From Colletes latitarsis (lineage: Eukaryota > Arthropoda > Insecta > Hymenoptera > Colletidae), in assembly GCF_051014445.1 (NCBI RefSeq), contig NC_135143.1, forward strand, positions 7,812,001-7,876,000: 64,000 nt of DNA, read 5' to 3'. The notes below the pieces were generated by a model, which saw only the letters and a program-made list of their open reading frames with translations, was not told the DNA's origin and made no database searches. The position numbers and the translations under genes were made by a program. Of the stretch, positions 1 to 12,013 are shown one piece after another. Every line of letters begins with the position of its first letter. Position 1 is the first letter of the stretch.

Positions 1-960
1 TTGTTGATGGAGGCTTCGTTAAAAAATTATTAACGTTTAAAGTTCCGTCCGTACTGAATTTTTTTCTCGAAAATGCGCAAGATTTCGGGGGTATGTCTAT
101 TTACCAAAAATGATTGCAATTGACCCTCGCAAACGAAAATAATTTTTTTAGAATTAATTAAAAATTTTTTTTTTCGTCGAAAAATTTAGGCACCTACCCC
201 CTGTCGATTTTTCTTAAAAATTACTTTTTCATTTTTAGTAATTTTGTTCAACGCCCTACAGAAAAGTTGTCTAATACTTTTCTGTAGGTACCCATGAGCT
301 CTACTTCAGAAAAAAGTTTCATTGAAATATATTCACAATTGTAGGAGTTATGACTGTTTGAAAATTAGACCATTTTTATGGGGTTTTTCTCATTTTTCGG
401 GGCCAAGGAACAACTTTTCGAATATTTTTGCGATTCGTGCATATTCTCCACCAAAATACGCGTAGTTTGCTTTTTTAAACATTAAAATCGTTCAATCCGT
501 GCAGAAGTTATGACGTTTTAAAGATTCGCATGAAAATTCGGGCAGACATTTCTGGCCAGAAATTATATTTTCGGTAAGGAATTTTTTTCTCGAAACTGAG
601 TAGGATTTCGGGGGTATGTCTGTTGACCAAAAATGCTTGCAATTGACCCCTGCAACTAAAAATAATTTTTCCAAAACGATTCAAAAGTCTTTTTTTTCAC
701 TCAAAACTTTCAGCACTCACTCGAATTTTTTTCTCGAAAGTGGGTAGGATTTCGGAAGTATGTGTATTCACCAAAAATGATTGTAATTGACCCCCGCAAC
801 TGAAAATAATTTTTCCAGAACGATTTGGATTTTTTGAATTTAATTGTTGAATACTTTTTAACGAAGCCTCCATCAACAAATTGGTATTCTTGATTTTCGT
901 CTTATTTTGACCTCTAGAATCCTCTATTAAAATTTTTCCCAAGGGTGGCCGAACACCGTG
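1..960. repeat. Long TIR element, copy A (left end cut by window)
   Basis: The sequence begins inside a terminal inverted repeat and ends at 960 with the outer end of the opposite repeat (GGCCGAACACCGTG), followed by TA. The interior carries three same-direction copies of an about 90-bp unit at roughly 60-150, 583-673 and 727-815, recognisable by GGTATGTCTATTGACC-like cores. A perfect 13-bp-stem hairpin lies at 255-288 (arms CCTACAGAAAAGT and its complement). No transposase frame is present, so it is non-autonomous. Similar copies lie at 26361, 47715, 52935 and 57521, and short relatives at 11625 and 30017. Confidence 0.85.
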
Positions 961-2857
961 TATTAACTTATGATAAATAAGAAAGCTGTTCCTCGTATTC
1001 TTCTAAATGAATTTCATCCCCTTCGTTTCTCGTAAAAATAATGCGACCATTTCTTTCTTGTGAATAAGGTTTCACTATTTATAGTAGTAATATATTACTT
1101 AATTTGTTCATTTAAATAAATTCGCCAGTAACAACTAGTATTCTTCATTTTTAAATAAGGCTTCGCTATTTAAAGTGCAACCAATACCATTGAATTCCAC
1201 TGAAATTATAATTAAAAAATTGAATGGAAATTAAACATATTCATATAACTGCATCAAAGTCACTCATGTAATTTCAATCTAATTTCGATCTAAACTGTGT
1301 TGCGTTGGCATTGCATTCAAATACTTAGAGAATAAAAAATAAGACTTTTCTTTATAAACGCAAAGAAGCGATGAAATCGAACGTTTACAAGGATTTAAAT
1401 ATTTATAGAATAGTCAAATATTTTCCAATGGTTCGAAGCAAATTTTGAATATCTTTTCTTTGTTTCTTCTCTTTTTAAACACCGCTAAATACAATTGTTT
1501 TAATATCACATCGCGTAATATTATCGAAACAGTTGTAAATTACGATCGCCGAAGGGACTTCGTGTTGATGCAATGAAACATTTCTCCTTATACCTGATTT
1601 TATAATCACGTCCATAAATTTCCTCCAGATCGATAATCCACTCGATTATCTACCAACAGATTGTAATTCAAATTGCATTTAAACTTAAATAAATAGTGTA
1701 CCAACGACGGACTCATCAGCATTGATGCTTTTACGATTCTATTGTTTTATTTTCTTCGCGTATTCGTCGCGAGACCCTCGTAATTGTATTGACCACAGTA
1801 GGTTGTTATTTGGGAATCCAATGTTTTCTAATCTTACAAATCTTTAGGGAAACAAACGTAATAGAAATGGAAACGGAAGCTCTAAAAAACGAACCAAATG
1901 CTGGGAAATTTAACATTCTTAATACTTGTAATTACCAAGATTTCAAAATGTTTGTGTCGATGATTCTTTAATTTGCATTGATCGATACCTTTCATGTTGA
2001 CGGTTACCTTAAAATACGATTCTTCTTTTAATTAGAATATGCATTCATACCATTGCATCAAACAAATTCAACATAAATTGTTAAAAAATAATATTTACGC
2101 GTTCTGTAATTTTAAATATGGAATCTGACATCCGTCAAATTGACGGCTTCCGTAAATCTAGTATTAAATAGTTCGAGCTTTGCTCAATATTTAATAATGA
2201 TCCGTGGTTTTAGAATACTCGTAATGTCGTTTCTGTATTCTCGACTGTAGTTTGTTAAAGACAGCTTCAACTTTGGCATAGTAACGATAATTTGGTGTCT
2301 CCTGTGCTTTGGTAATCCAACGTCGAATCGTACGTTTGCCTGATTTAATACTAATGTCCTTTGATGAACTGTCGTAGCCGGTGCGTCGTAACGCTAGCCT
2401 GGCCACGGTTATTTCATGGTCTCCATGAAGACGAAGAGCTTTTAGGTACTAATTTTATGTAAAGTTACGAGACGTTGCGGTGCCCTGATGTGCTATCATG
2501 CTTCCCGCAGGTACCATAATCACGAGGTTGCGATTCACAGTCGCCGAGCTGCAGTATAACTAAATGTTCTGCCAGGAATTCCGAGTAACCAATTCTTTCG
2601 CCAACATGTTTTCTCGCGCAATTAACTAAGAAAAAATAGGCTACCCGTCAATTTTAATTGTAACAAATACAATTACAAAAACAAAGGAACGTCCATGCAC
2701 GTTAACGAACGAGAACATAATTATGAGTTTAATTCAAGTGTTCTGTTTATAATATACAAAACATCCGATAAATAATTTTTATCGACATGTTTTTGTAGAC
2801 TTTTCTTAAGATTGTACAAGTGTATTACATTATTAATGCGATAATGTTAATATTGAT
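961..2857. other. AT-rich intergenic DNA
   Basis: No gene can be supported here. A minus-strand open frame of 71 codons at 2191-2406 lies in a slightly GC-richer patch (about 2200-2600), but it has no recognisable domain and no clear splice sites. It could be a fragment of an old coding sequence or chance. Confidence 0.5.
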
Positions 2858-2861
2858 TTAA

Positions 2862-3563
2862 GGGAGTATTGCTGTCTAGGCTGTCATTTATTCGGCCTTT
2901 TTTTGTAATTTTGTTTTTAACGACAGGTAGGTTGTTTTGTAGTGACATTTTGCAGATATATTTATTCGTCTTATAGGTATGTACAGTATTTTTTTCATCA
3001 AAAAATATTAAAAATTGCGACAGTTATAGCTTCTTGTTTAAAGAAACGCATTTAAACTGGCTTACATGATATTTCAAGATCTAGCAAACCGATTGACTTC
3101 AAATTTTGAGAGAATATTCAGCAGACACGCCTTTATAGCTGGAACTAGAGATTTAAAAAAATATTGAGTTTTACTATTTTTTTTGATACGCTAAAGACAA
3201 AAGAACGATTAACAAATAGAAATTCGAAACTTGAAGCGTCGCCATTTCTTTATTTATCAAGATTTTGACTTCTCCCTAGTTCCTGTTATAAATACAACCT
3301 TCCTTATGAAGATACTTTAACTCCCTCTGTTTCAAATTATCTGGAATCCTGGAAGCCATTGGAGCACCTTTTCCAAAAGAGCCATTAAATAAGAAGTTAT
3401 AATTCCCACGATTTTTAATATTTTTCCATGAAAAAAATATTGTACGTGCTTATAAGATAAATAAATATATCTACAAAGTCTCAGTACAAAATAGCCTACC
3501 TATCATTAGAAAAAAAATCACAAAAAGGGCCGTGAAATTGACAGTCTAGACAGCAATACCTCC
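2862..3563. mobile_element. TTAA-flanked TIR element of about 0.7 kb
   Basis: The stretch is bounded by TTAA at 2858-2861 and 3564-3567. Its two ends are inverted copies of each other over about 150 bp: the left end reads GGGAGTATTGCTGTCTAGGC and the right end, reversed, GGAGGTATTGCTGTCTAGAC. The similarity continues through a GGTAGG motif and a run of T just before the unique centre. TTAA target duplications are typical of piggyBac and Kolobok elements. There is no long open frame, so this is a non-autonomous derivative. The superfamily is inferred only from the TTAA. Confidence 0.7.
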
Positions 3564-3567
3564 TTAA

Positions 3568-5548
3568 TAAGGATAGTTAACGAATGAAACGATGATCCTT
3601 TGACCCGTAAATTGTGTAGTTTCTTGATCATAAACATTTACTACGAGTAGTTAAAAGGAATAGTATAGATTTAACACATCTCATCCCACGGTAAATGCGA
3701 ATAAAACGTAAAAATATGACATATTTAGAGAAATACAAACATCGTATTACGATCGAAGATAGAGTTCTTTGGGCGAAAAATTATCAAAGGGCATAGACGA
3801 ATATAAATGATGAGATAACTCGTCTTCCCCTGTTAATAGGTTAATTGTTATCTAAGGCGCGATTATATTTATACAGACTTTGCATACCTGTTGCACTCGT
3901 CTAAATAAAATACCACGGTGTTACGTAAATATTGGTCTAAAAACCAATGTTTCACAGATTGCAAGGTACTTTTGTTACGTCTTATTTATCAGTGTTTAGT
4001 CGGTTCTTTATTTTTATTATTGTCTATTATTTTTATGACTCGATATCGCTTATTACTTTTACTAACATATTAATAAAAGATTCTGCAAGGAGTCAAAATA
4101 CCAAATATTGATACTAATTAAATTATATTAAGACAATAAAACTGTACTTTGTATGGTCACAAATCATAGTTGTTAAAACTGTGTACAAACGAAAGAAAGA
4201 AACATGTTTCCTAAAATTTTTCTCGGTGTCGTGTTCTGCCCAATAAATGTCCCTCGCGCTTAAAAGAAAATTCATGCTGCAAAAGGGTTAATACCCTTGG
4301 CCGTTGGAGCCAAAAAATGCGGCCATCCCAAGCTCGATTTGATCCGAAGCTCGTAATAAGACTATCCCCTTTGATTTATATTGACGTTTTATGTTTTGAA
4401 TCTAAATGCATACACGAAACGAGCCACAATATCGGCGGATCGTTTTTAAGATGCGAGGAACTGTTATTGGAGGCTCTACCATTTCGCTCCGCCTATGAGG
4501 ACACAGACGTTAGAAGATCTTTTGATCCTTTTTGCCCGCGTACCAGTGCAACGCCACGGGAATTTCCGTGATGGGCAGTCCTAAGCCAAAGGCATACCCC
4601 GGAACAACCGGTTCGACCACTCTAAAACGAAACCGAGACTCGTCCACGAAACCCCAACCTCGCAATCGCCACGGAGGATCAAACGGGACGGATTCAAAGA
4701 TGGCGGACGGATCTTAAACGATTCATCAGTAGTGCATTCGATCGTTCTTTTGTTACTTACGTAACTTTTTGTAACGGTTAAACTAAGATAATTGGAGCTA
4801 ATATTTAAATATTTATAAAACGTTGAATTTAAAAATTTCGTGTAGAAAACTGATCAGGGAGCTTTTACCTGATCGAATCTCTCGAAATATTAAGCCATCG
4901 ATGATTTTCTTTTACAAAATTTTTGGTAAATATTTACTCCGTATTATGTTAAAATAAATTTAAAAAAGTATGTAATACGATATTTCGACGAAAATCACGT
5001 TTCGGATAGTAATTTATGCTTGTAAATGAATCGTTCGAATATTTTTATCCAATAGTATATAGTATAGATAAACGTACTTTATGCATCGCAATACGTAGAT
5101 AAGTACGAACCTTCGTCTGATCTTTACGGCATTAAATATGCTTATTACATTACAATGTAATGTATACTTTGCAATGAAATCTCTTTTAGATACACGTTAT
5201 TTTTCTGCTTCACTTTCACAATAACCGACATGTTTCAAATATGAAACGCGATAAAAAAACTAGGTACACCTTTTTAACTCAAGATGGCAGAAAAATACGA
5301 GGACTTACCGATAAATGGTAAAAACTTTCAGCTTTAAAATTCATCTAACAATTTGCCATTTTTTTTTACAAATAATTCAATATATTAATGATACCTTAGA
5401 TGAAATATAAAATAGACTATGCATCTTATAGGAGTTTGCGTCACACCAATTAAAATACCGACTTGGTAAAAAAACCAACCGTTTTCGAGCGAGTTTAAAG
5501 AACGGAGATCTTTAGAACTATAGCCAATTGAACCTGTCGTTGCATAAT
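3568..5548. other. Intergenic DNA with a GC-richer patch
   Basis: This is mostly AT-rich DNA without a supportable gene. At about 4310-4720 the base composition rises and two overlapping plus-strand frames (84 and 61 codons) run through it. Neither resembles a known domain, and I see no convincing splice sites. It could be a decayed coding or regulatory segment. Confidence 0.45.
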
Positions 5549-5886
5549 CACAGACGAGGTATACGAGTAGATCTTGCACCTTATGGACTTTCGTGGCCCA
5601 ATCTGACTGCCATACCGACCTGAAAATTCGGAGGTGATTTTAGCGTCCTCTTCTCATGGATGGCGATCAGTTGAGAAACTATTCACTGAATTAGTATTGA
5701 TAGGCAAACAGCTATAGTGTATGCGTAAATGCATGTGAGTTGACTATGGAAGAGATTAAAATTCATTTCTGAATCTGTTGGTAACGTTGCGAATGACGCG
5801 AAAATGGTAATGGGGTTTCGAGACCCCATAAAAATGAGCCGAAAAAATACATTGGTTGAAAGATCTACTCATATACCTCGTCTTTG
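5549..5886. mobile_element. MITE-like element with about 32-bp terminal inverted repeats
   Basis: The left end (5549-5580) begins CACAGACGAGGTATACGAGT and the right end (about 5855-5886) is its reverse complement with a few changes (CTACTCATATACCTCGTCTT). The interior is non-coding. Related ends recur at 24290-24321, 24640-24696 and 48792-48809, so this is a dispersed family. No target-site duplication is clear. Confidence 0.6.
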
Positions 5887-5992
5887 ACAATACTCTAGAA
5901 TCTTTGATGAATCAATGGGAATCAAAAATAATCTAGCGAAGAAGCTCTATATTTATGATGACCTATACAAAGCGGATCGCAGCCAATTTGCT

Positions 5993-6072
5993 AATATTAT
6001 TTAGCTTTTAATTAATAATTGCATTACCCAGCTAAGAGTGATACGATTATTAATTAAACGCTAAATAATATT
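5993..6072. repeat. Inverted repeat with 27-bp arms
   Basis: The arms at 5993-6019 and 6046-6072 are reverse complements with a single mismatch, around a loop of about 26 bases. Both arms are AT-rich (AATATTATTTAGC at the outer edge). It may be the end structure of a small element or a cruciform-forming site. Confidence 0.75.
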
Positions 6073-6073
6073 A

Positions 6074-6455
6074 CCCAGGTTTCACCACGTGGAGATTGCT
6101 GCTAATGGAGATCCGCACTAACCGATTCCCAACCACCCTCCATTAATAAAGATCTTCTGTGACCAACGATCGTTGGTCGAAGAAGAAACAAACGAAAATG
6201 CAACCAATGAAAGATGCACAACCAACGAAGAGAGTTGAAAGAGTTTTCAAAAGAATTTGTCTTCAAATAAAAATAACCTGCCTAACATAATGGCTAACCA
6301 AACACCTGCCTAACTATAAATCTAAATTCGTTTATTATATCAAGAAACAATTCTAAATTCGCAGCCATTAGCTCGGTGTCACCTACGAAGAATAACTTTT
6401 CTATCATGGGTGCCACCGATTACCAGGTCTCACCACGAGGAGGTTGCTGCGAGCA
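6074..6455. repeat. Pair of short direct repeats
   Basis: The motif CACCACGWGGAGRTTGCTGC appears at about 6081-6100 and again at about 6430-6449, each preceded by a CCAGGTYTCA-like segment. The roughly 330 bases between are AT-rich and non-coding. It looks like a short dispersed repeat rather than a gene. Confidence 0.5.
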
Positions 6456-7207
6456 GAAACCCGAAGGGAAATAGATGGAATTCAAGTTTCATCGATCTCT
6501 CTTTCACATTCTTATAATCTAGATTACTAAACTTACAAGATATTATACATATATATAAGTCATTTACAATTCAGAGTGATTAGTTCCACTGTTAGAACTT
6601 TTTAAAATTTTGTTAGCTATTTTTAAGCGGCAAGAAGACTGTGCGCAGTCGTCACTAATACGGTACGTTCTTGACATACATAAAGGGATATTTACATGCA
6701 ACAGCTGCTACACCTCGTCTGTGCCATTGCATTTTCACAAAGTTGGTACATCAGTTTTTCTCATAGAACCTTAATAAGATGTTATAACTATCTTATATCT
6801 CATCCGTGACCGAACAATGGAACTCAAATAAAGCTTTGATGTTTAAACAACATACATCATTTTAAATCATTTTAATTTCTACGAGAGTTAAAATTAATGT
6901 CGATCATGATTTCTTATCATTAAATAATTTTCACATTTCATAAAAGAAAAATAGTAACCGCTTAAGATAGTTGAAGTCGAAGTTATTGAAACAATCTTAT
7001 GGCGTCTACCCTACGTTGTTCTTTAATAAATGATTTGAGAGTCACTGACGGTATCTCTTGTACGTGTAGTGTATCTAGTGTCAGTTGATGTCTGTCAGTT
7101 GCGAAGTACTTGCATGTTGACTTGAGTTTTACTAGTGTTGAAGTGTCGCGTGATTTTAATCAGACTTTTTAACAGTTTTTACACAAAAAACCTTAAGTTC
7201 ACGGTAT
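6456..7207. other. Upstream region of the SNAP29 gene
   Basis: No open frame is supported. The last 200 bases before the start codon are less AT-rich (repeats of GTCAGTTG around 7080-7100) and probably hold the promoter and 5' UTR of the following gene. I cannot place a TATA box or initiator with confidence. Confidence 0.4.
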
Positions 7208-8348
7208 ATGCTACAAAAAATGGCAAGTCAGAATTATTTAAATAACCCAAAGAATCCGTTTTTCTCTCTGGAAGACGACATCGACGACGAAACCTTTCTA
7301 AACAGTGCTCCACCGAGGTCTTCTGGTCGTACGACTTACAATCACTATACCAATTTTGACAATGAGATCGAACAAAAGCATCAACAATTATTGCAACGAA
7401 GAAGAGATATTGAAGAACGTACGTTACAATCGTCAGAAAGATCTATCTCATTGTTAAGAGATTCTGAACAGATTGGAGCCGCCACTGCCGAGGTAATTCT
7501 TAGAAATGATCATTCAATTCCAATGACAGCTAATAAATTCAATGATTCTCGATTATTTATTGTGTCACCGCCTCTAGTTAATAAATATCAGTTTATTACA
7601 TTTTGTAGAAAATATTACTATTTTTCATTGAGAGTCTTCATGTAGTCAGCAACTACATTAAGATCAAATTAAACATCTATGATTAGTTTATTATCTAATT
7701 AATGTATATGTATATACATTGTTCTTATGATTCTGATCATAAATAACAATATATATGATATATTGATTTTTTTGCTATTTGCAGTATCTTTATTAATTAT
7801 TACACTTTCATAATTTTATTTTATTTCAGGAACTCATCAGACAAAGAGAACAATTAGAAAGAACAGAAAAAAGATTAGATGATATTAATAGTACTCTAAG
7901 ATTTAGTCAAAAACATATTCAGGGAATAAAAAGTGTATTTGGGAGTCTTAAAAATTATCTCAGTGGTAAATCATTAGATGCACCCATACCGTCTACTAAA
8001 TTATCAGAGTCGTCTAGTTCTGAATCTATGACATCTCCCGCATTATCTAACTCTTTAGAACAAGTACAGACTAATATAGCTAATACTAGTCCAGCGCTAA
8101 AGTTACGTGGCCTAGATGACGAAGCAGAGAGTAATGTTCCTGTGCGTAATAACACGAGTAAAATTTTTGAAAAAAATTTAGATGAAATGAGTGGTTCATT
8201 AGCTAGATTAAAGGGCTTAGCAATAGGATTATCAGAAGAAATAGATTTACAAAATGATTTAATTGATAACATAACAGATAAAGCAGAAAAGACAGACGTA
8301 ATGCTTCAGAAACAGAATAAAGACCTTACTCATTTACTGAAGAAGTAA
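7208..8348 (+). CDS. SNAP29: SNAP29-type Qbc SNARE protein
   Basis: SNAP29 supplies two SNARE helices (Qb and Qc) to complexes that drive fusion in endosomal, autophagosome-lysosome and secretory traffic. Two exons, 7208-7492 and 7830-8348, join in phase 0 (donor GAG|GTAATT, acceptor TTTCAG|GAA) to give 267 residues, close to the family's usual length of about 260. Near the N-terminus is an NPF motif (residues 16-18), which in SNAP29 proteins binds EHD proteins. The first SNARE helix spans about residues 73-132 across the splice junction. The second is at about 204-266 and contains EIDLQNDLIDNI with the zero-layer glutamine. A low-complexity serine-rich linker lies between. There is no cysteine cluster for palmitoylation, unlike SNAP25 and as expected for SNAP29. 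Translation may instead begin at the second methionine (7220). A poly(A) signal AATAAA lies at 8788-8793. Family assignment is firm; the exact start is less so. Confidence 0.93.
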
Positions 8349-10720
8349 GTAATATGTGCAATTCGTATGGTAAAAGAAATGCTTATTAGGTCAAGTTTCT
8401 ACATTTTAAAATTGTAAACATATGGGTAATGAAATGAAAATTTTATATTGCTGTATTTAGTTGAATCTAAAAAATGTTACATCTATCATTTATACTGGAC
8501 ATTTATTTTATAAGCACTCTGTAATATATAATTTACAAACATTGTAAATTACAAAAAATTATAATGCCATTATTGGTAAATTTAGTTATTTGTACTTATA
8601 CTTAAAATGCAATTTAAGTGCAATTTAATTATAAGTAATTTGTACTTATACTTAAAATACATGGTATAATATGTTTAAATCTAAAATTAAATTTAATATC
8701 TCTTTTTTAAACAATCAAATTACCTTCAATTTTTCCTAAAAAACAATTATTAAATCAAAAATTTTTAATGAACTGTTCTTCTATTAAAATAAACTAATTT
8801 TTATATATGTTCTTCTTTTTATACCTTTTTCTAATTGGACCTAAAATGATGAAAAATGTTGTAATAAAAATGCAACTACATTTAATATATAACACTGATA
8901 TTTTAAAAAGTATAATATTGTTATTGAAATTTATTAAAGTTATGGAGAAATACGAATAATTAAGAAAGATACTGTTAAATTTAAAAAAGGTTTGTAATAT
9001 ATAAACTGATTTTCATTAAAATTAATGCCTAGAATATATGGAAATATCTCAATGTTTACACTTAGCAGTGTAATATAATTTATTGAAAAATTTATAACAA
9101 CAATATTCAAAAATAATTATAACAACAATGTTCTTTGGATTCCAATTAATTGCTTTAAATGTAATAATTGTTCCAGTAATATTATCATGCATTTTATGTT
9201 ACCCATAAATATTACAGTATAAAAATATGTATAGTAATGTACCATCCAGAAAATTGTGTTAGTAAAGGATACTTTAGAAATAAAGTATGTTTATTTTCAT
9301 TTAAATTAATACAATTGAATATAAAAATATTACTTCTTTGACCTATACATATCTTTCTCTTATGATAATTGATTATAATAAAAAATGTACAAATATTTAT
9401 ACAATGTATAATGTTATTTATACAGACATACGTTTTATTGTTTCCATTAATATTCAGGGCTGCCATGAAACTCTAAAACATTCCCATTGTTTATGGCAAT
9501 ATGAAAAGAGTTAAAGGAAAAAGAAATATTTGATTTAAAGAGTCACATAATGTAAGATCATTTCTTCTTCAAACATAATTTTCAAAACTTTAAGATCACT
9601 TACATTTTTTTTAAATAGAACCAATATTTTTATTACATAAGGTTATTTACCATTGGCCTTTTTCACACCACCCAAGATACATTATTTTGAAATCAAACCT
9701 TGTAGTTACTCATTCTATGTATTAAGTTACAATAGATAATTGTAAGGTAGCAATAATAATAAATATAAACATAATAAGATAAATTGTATCATTTATAAAT
9801 GCAAATATGCATTATTACTGAAAAAAGTTCCATTTAAGTGTTTGATACTGTTTTATATCTAATTAGTATAATGTAAGTTACAATTTCGTATAGGCACAAT
9901 ATGTATAGAAAACAGGATTAATAAGCAGGAATACCACTATCAATGTTGTTCAAAATAACTAAAATATATGTATGTGTAGTTACGAAACTTCATTTAAATT
10001 ATAAAAATTATTGTTATTGAAATATTTCATATAAACTGGAATCTCGCTATACATATATATTTATATATCATTTAATAACGTTGTATCGTTAGTCAGAGAT
10101 ATACAAATGTATCAAATTGGCATATACTCCCCTGAAACGATAATCTGCCCATACTAATCAATTGTACGGAAGGCGATAAATACGTTCTAACTTCCGTTTA
10201 ATGAAATCGAACGACGAAATCCGTGTAGCATTTCCCGTGCATTTGTGTAGTATCGACAGAATAGTTTTAATTGAGTGCACTATTATGTTTAGTTCGTTTT
10301 AAAAAATTTCGTTTGTTATAATGTAAAATCAAATTATTCAAATTTTTAAATGTTTCCATTTTATTTTGTGTTTGAAGTATGTACTTATACTTTTGTTTTT
10401 ATTCATTATTCTTCGTTAATTTTAATACGCTTCTAATTTGTTATGCAAGAAATACTTATGAAATATTAGAACAATTGTAAGTATGTAATGTATTGAAATA
10501 TAGATATTGTGCGAATTCGTTATACTGTGTAACTGGTGAAACAGCTATAGATTAATTAAAAGGATTGCTGACATTCACAGAAATAAAATATGAAGAAATA
10601 ATACAGTTTTGTTATTACATAATGCTTTGTTTTTACATAAAAATATAATTACACAAAGTATACTTTGAAATTTCTTAATTATTGAATTTCATTATGTTAA
10701 ATATATTTTTTCTGAATCAT
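8349..10720. other. SNAP29 3' region and AT-rich intergenic DNA
   Basis: The stretch is very AT-rich, with simple AT runs and one near-duplicated segment (ATTTGTACTTATACTTAAAA at about 8588 and 8637). Open frames are short and biased by composition. No gene or RNA is supported. Confidence 0.5.
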
Positions 10721-10723
10721 CTT

Positions 10724-11472
10724 TGTCCCAACACCTGATTATCTTTGTCCAGTTTATCCAGTTCCTGCATTTATTCAGACAAACAAAAAATTTATACATA
10801 TATTTACATTTGAAAAACTAATATTACATAAAAAAAAAAATTAAATTCAGATATCAAATATTAATTTTTTGTCGTATAATGACATGTCCGAAACGTTAAT
10901 AAGTTCTTTGTACCAAATTTTATAATGGCGGGGTTACACACGTCATGACGTCTAGTTGTACACACATTAATATTTGGCAACATTAACATTTGGAAGGTAT
11001 TCATAAAACAAATCTGTTTTTTTTCCATCATTACATATATGAACAAATTTAAACAAAATTAAATAGTATATATCTGAAAAATTACTGTAATTAAATCGTA
11101 CGTCAAGAGATACAATAGTGTAAATATTCTCAATGTTCAAATACAATGATTTTATAATAAATCAATTTGAAACATAGAAATACTTTCGATGAAATTCATT
11201 TTTAAAAATAACGATGATATATTTATAAATGTAAAAAAAAAACGTAAATATTGGAATTCCTTAATTAATTTACTATTAAATTCTGACGTAAAAACTTTCA
11301 ACCCACCTGATTGAGTACTGTTTGATCCACTACCTCCAGTATTTCCGTTACTGTTTCCACCATTGTTACCGTTATCGTTTGGTTGTCTTCTTCGACCACC
11401 TCGACATGCTATTCCTGCTTCTGTATTATGACGTAGTCCAAATTTGGCAGATTCAATGTTTATGGACATCAC
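10724..11472 (-). CDS. Possible small minus-strand gene, unidentified
   Basis: Two segments look exon-like. The first (about 11296-11480) follows an acceptor (TTGATAG) and reads MSINIESAKFGLRHNTEAGI, then an Arg-rich stretch (RGGRRRQ) and an Asn/Gly/Ser-rich tail, ending at a possible donor (CAATCAG|GTGGGT). The second follows AAATGCAG at about 10769 and would encode ELDKLDKDNQVLGQR and a stop. The splice phases do not agree if both are used in these frames (phase 1 against phase 0), so an exon is missing or one call is wrong. Base composition is richer in G and C over the first segment than around it. I do not recognise the protein. Confidence 0.3.
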
Positions 11473-11624
11473 AGATGTCTATCAATTAAAATAAAACATT
11501 TGAAAGTTTATTGAATACAGAATAGAAAGTTATTAATATTATAACGTGATCAACTGTAGCACATTATAACTAAAAAAATTCAAAGTGACCTTTGTATCTT
11601 GATATAATTTCTAATTTTTATGTA

Positions 11625-12013
11625 CAGGGTGTTCGACTACCCCTGGGAAAAATTTTAATGAAAGATTCTAGAGGCCAAAATAAAACGAAAATCAAGAATA
11701 CCAATTTGTTGATCGGGGCTTCGTTAAAAAGTTATTAATGTTTAAAGTTCCGCCTGTAGAACGACAATCTGCGAACAGCTGCGTGTACGAGATAGTGGTT
11801 CTCACTCAGCATGAGAAACTCTACTTAGTGATGTATCGGCAGCTATACAGTTTTGTGAGTGAGAACCACTATCACGCGTACGCAGCTATTCGCAGATTTC
11901 CGTTTTACAAGCGGAACTTTAAATGTTTTTAACGAAGCACCGATCAACCAATTGGTATTCTTGATTTTCGTCTTTTTTTGGCACCTAGAATCTCCTATTA
12001 AAATTTTTCCCAG
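11625..12013. mobile_element. Short TIR element, copy B
   Basis: The left end starts after TA with CAGGGTGTTCG and continues into the same about 120-bp terminal repeat as the long copies. The right end stops about 20 bases short, at TTTTTCCCAG. The interior is a large hairpin: arms reading GATAGTGGTTCTCACTCA and its complement surround a loop of about 50 bases. It is non-coding. The copy at 30017 has the same interior in the opposite orientation. Confidence 0.8.
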
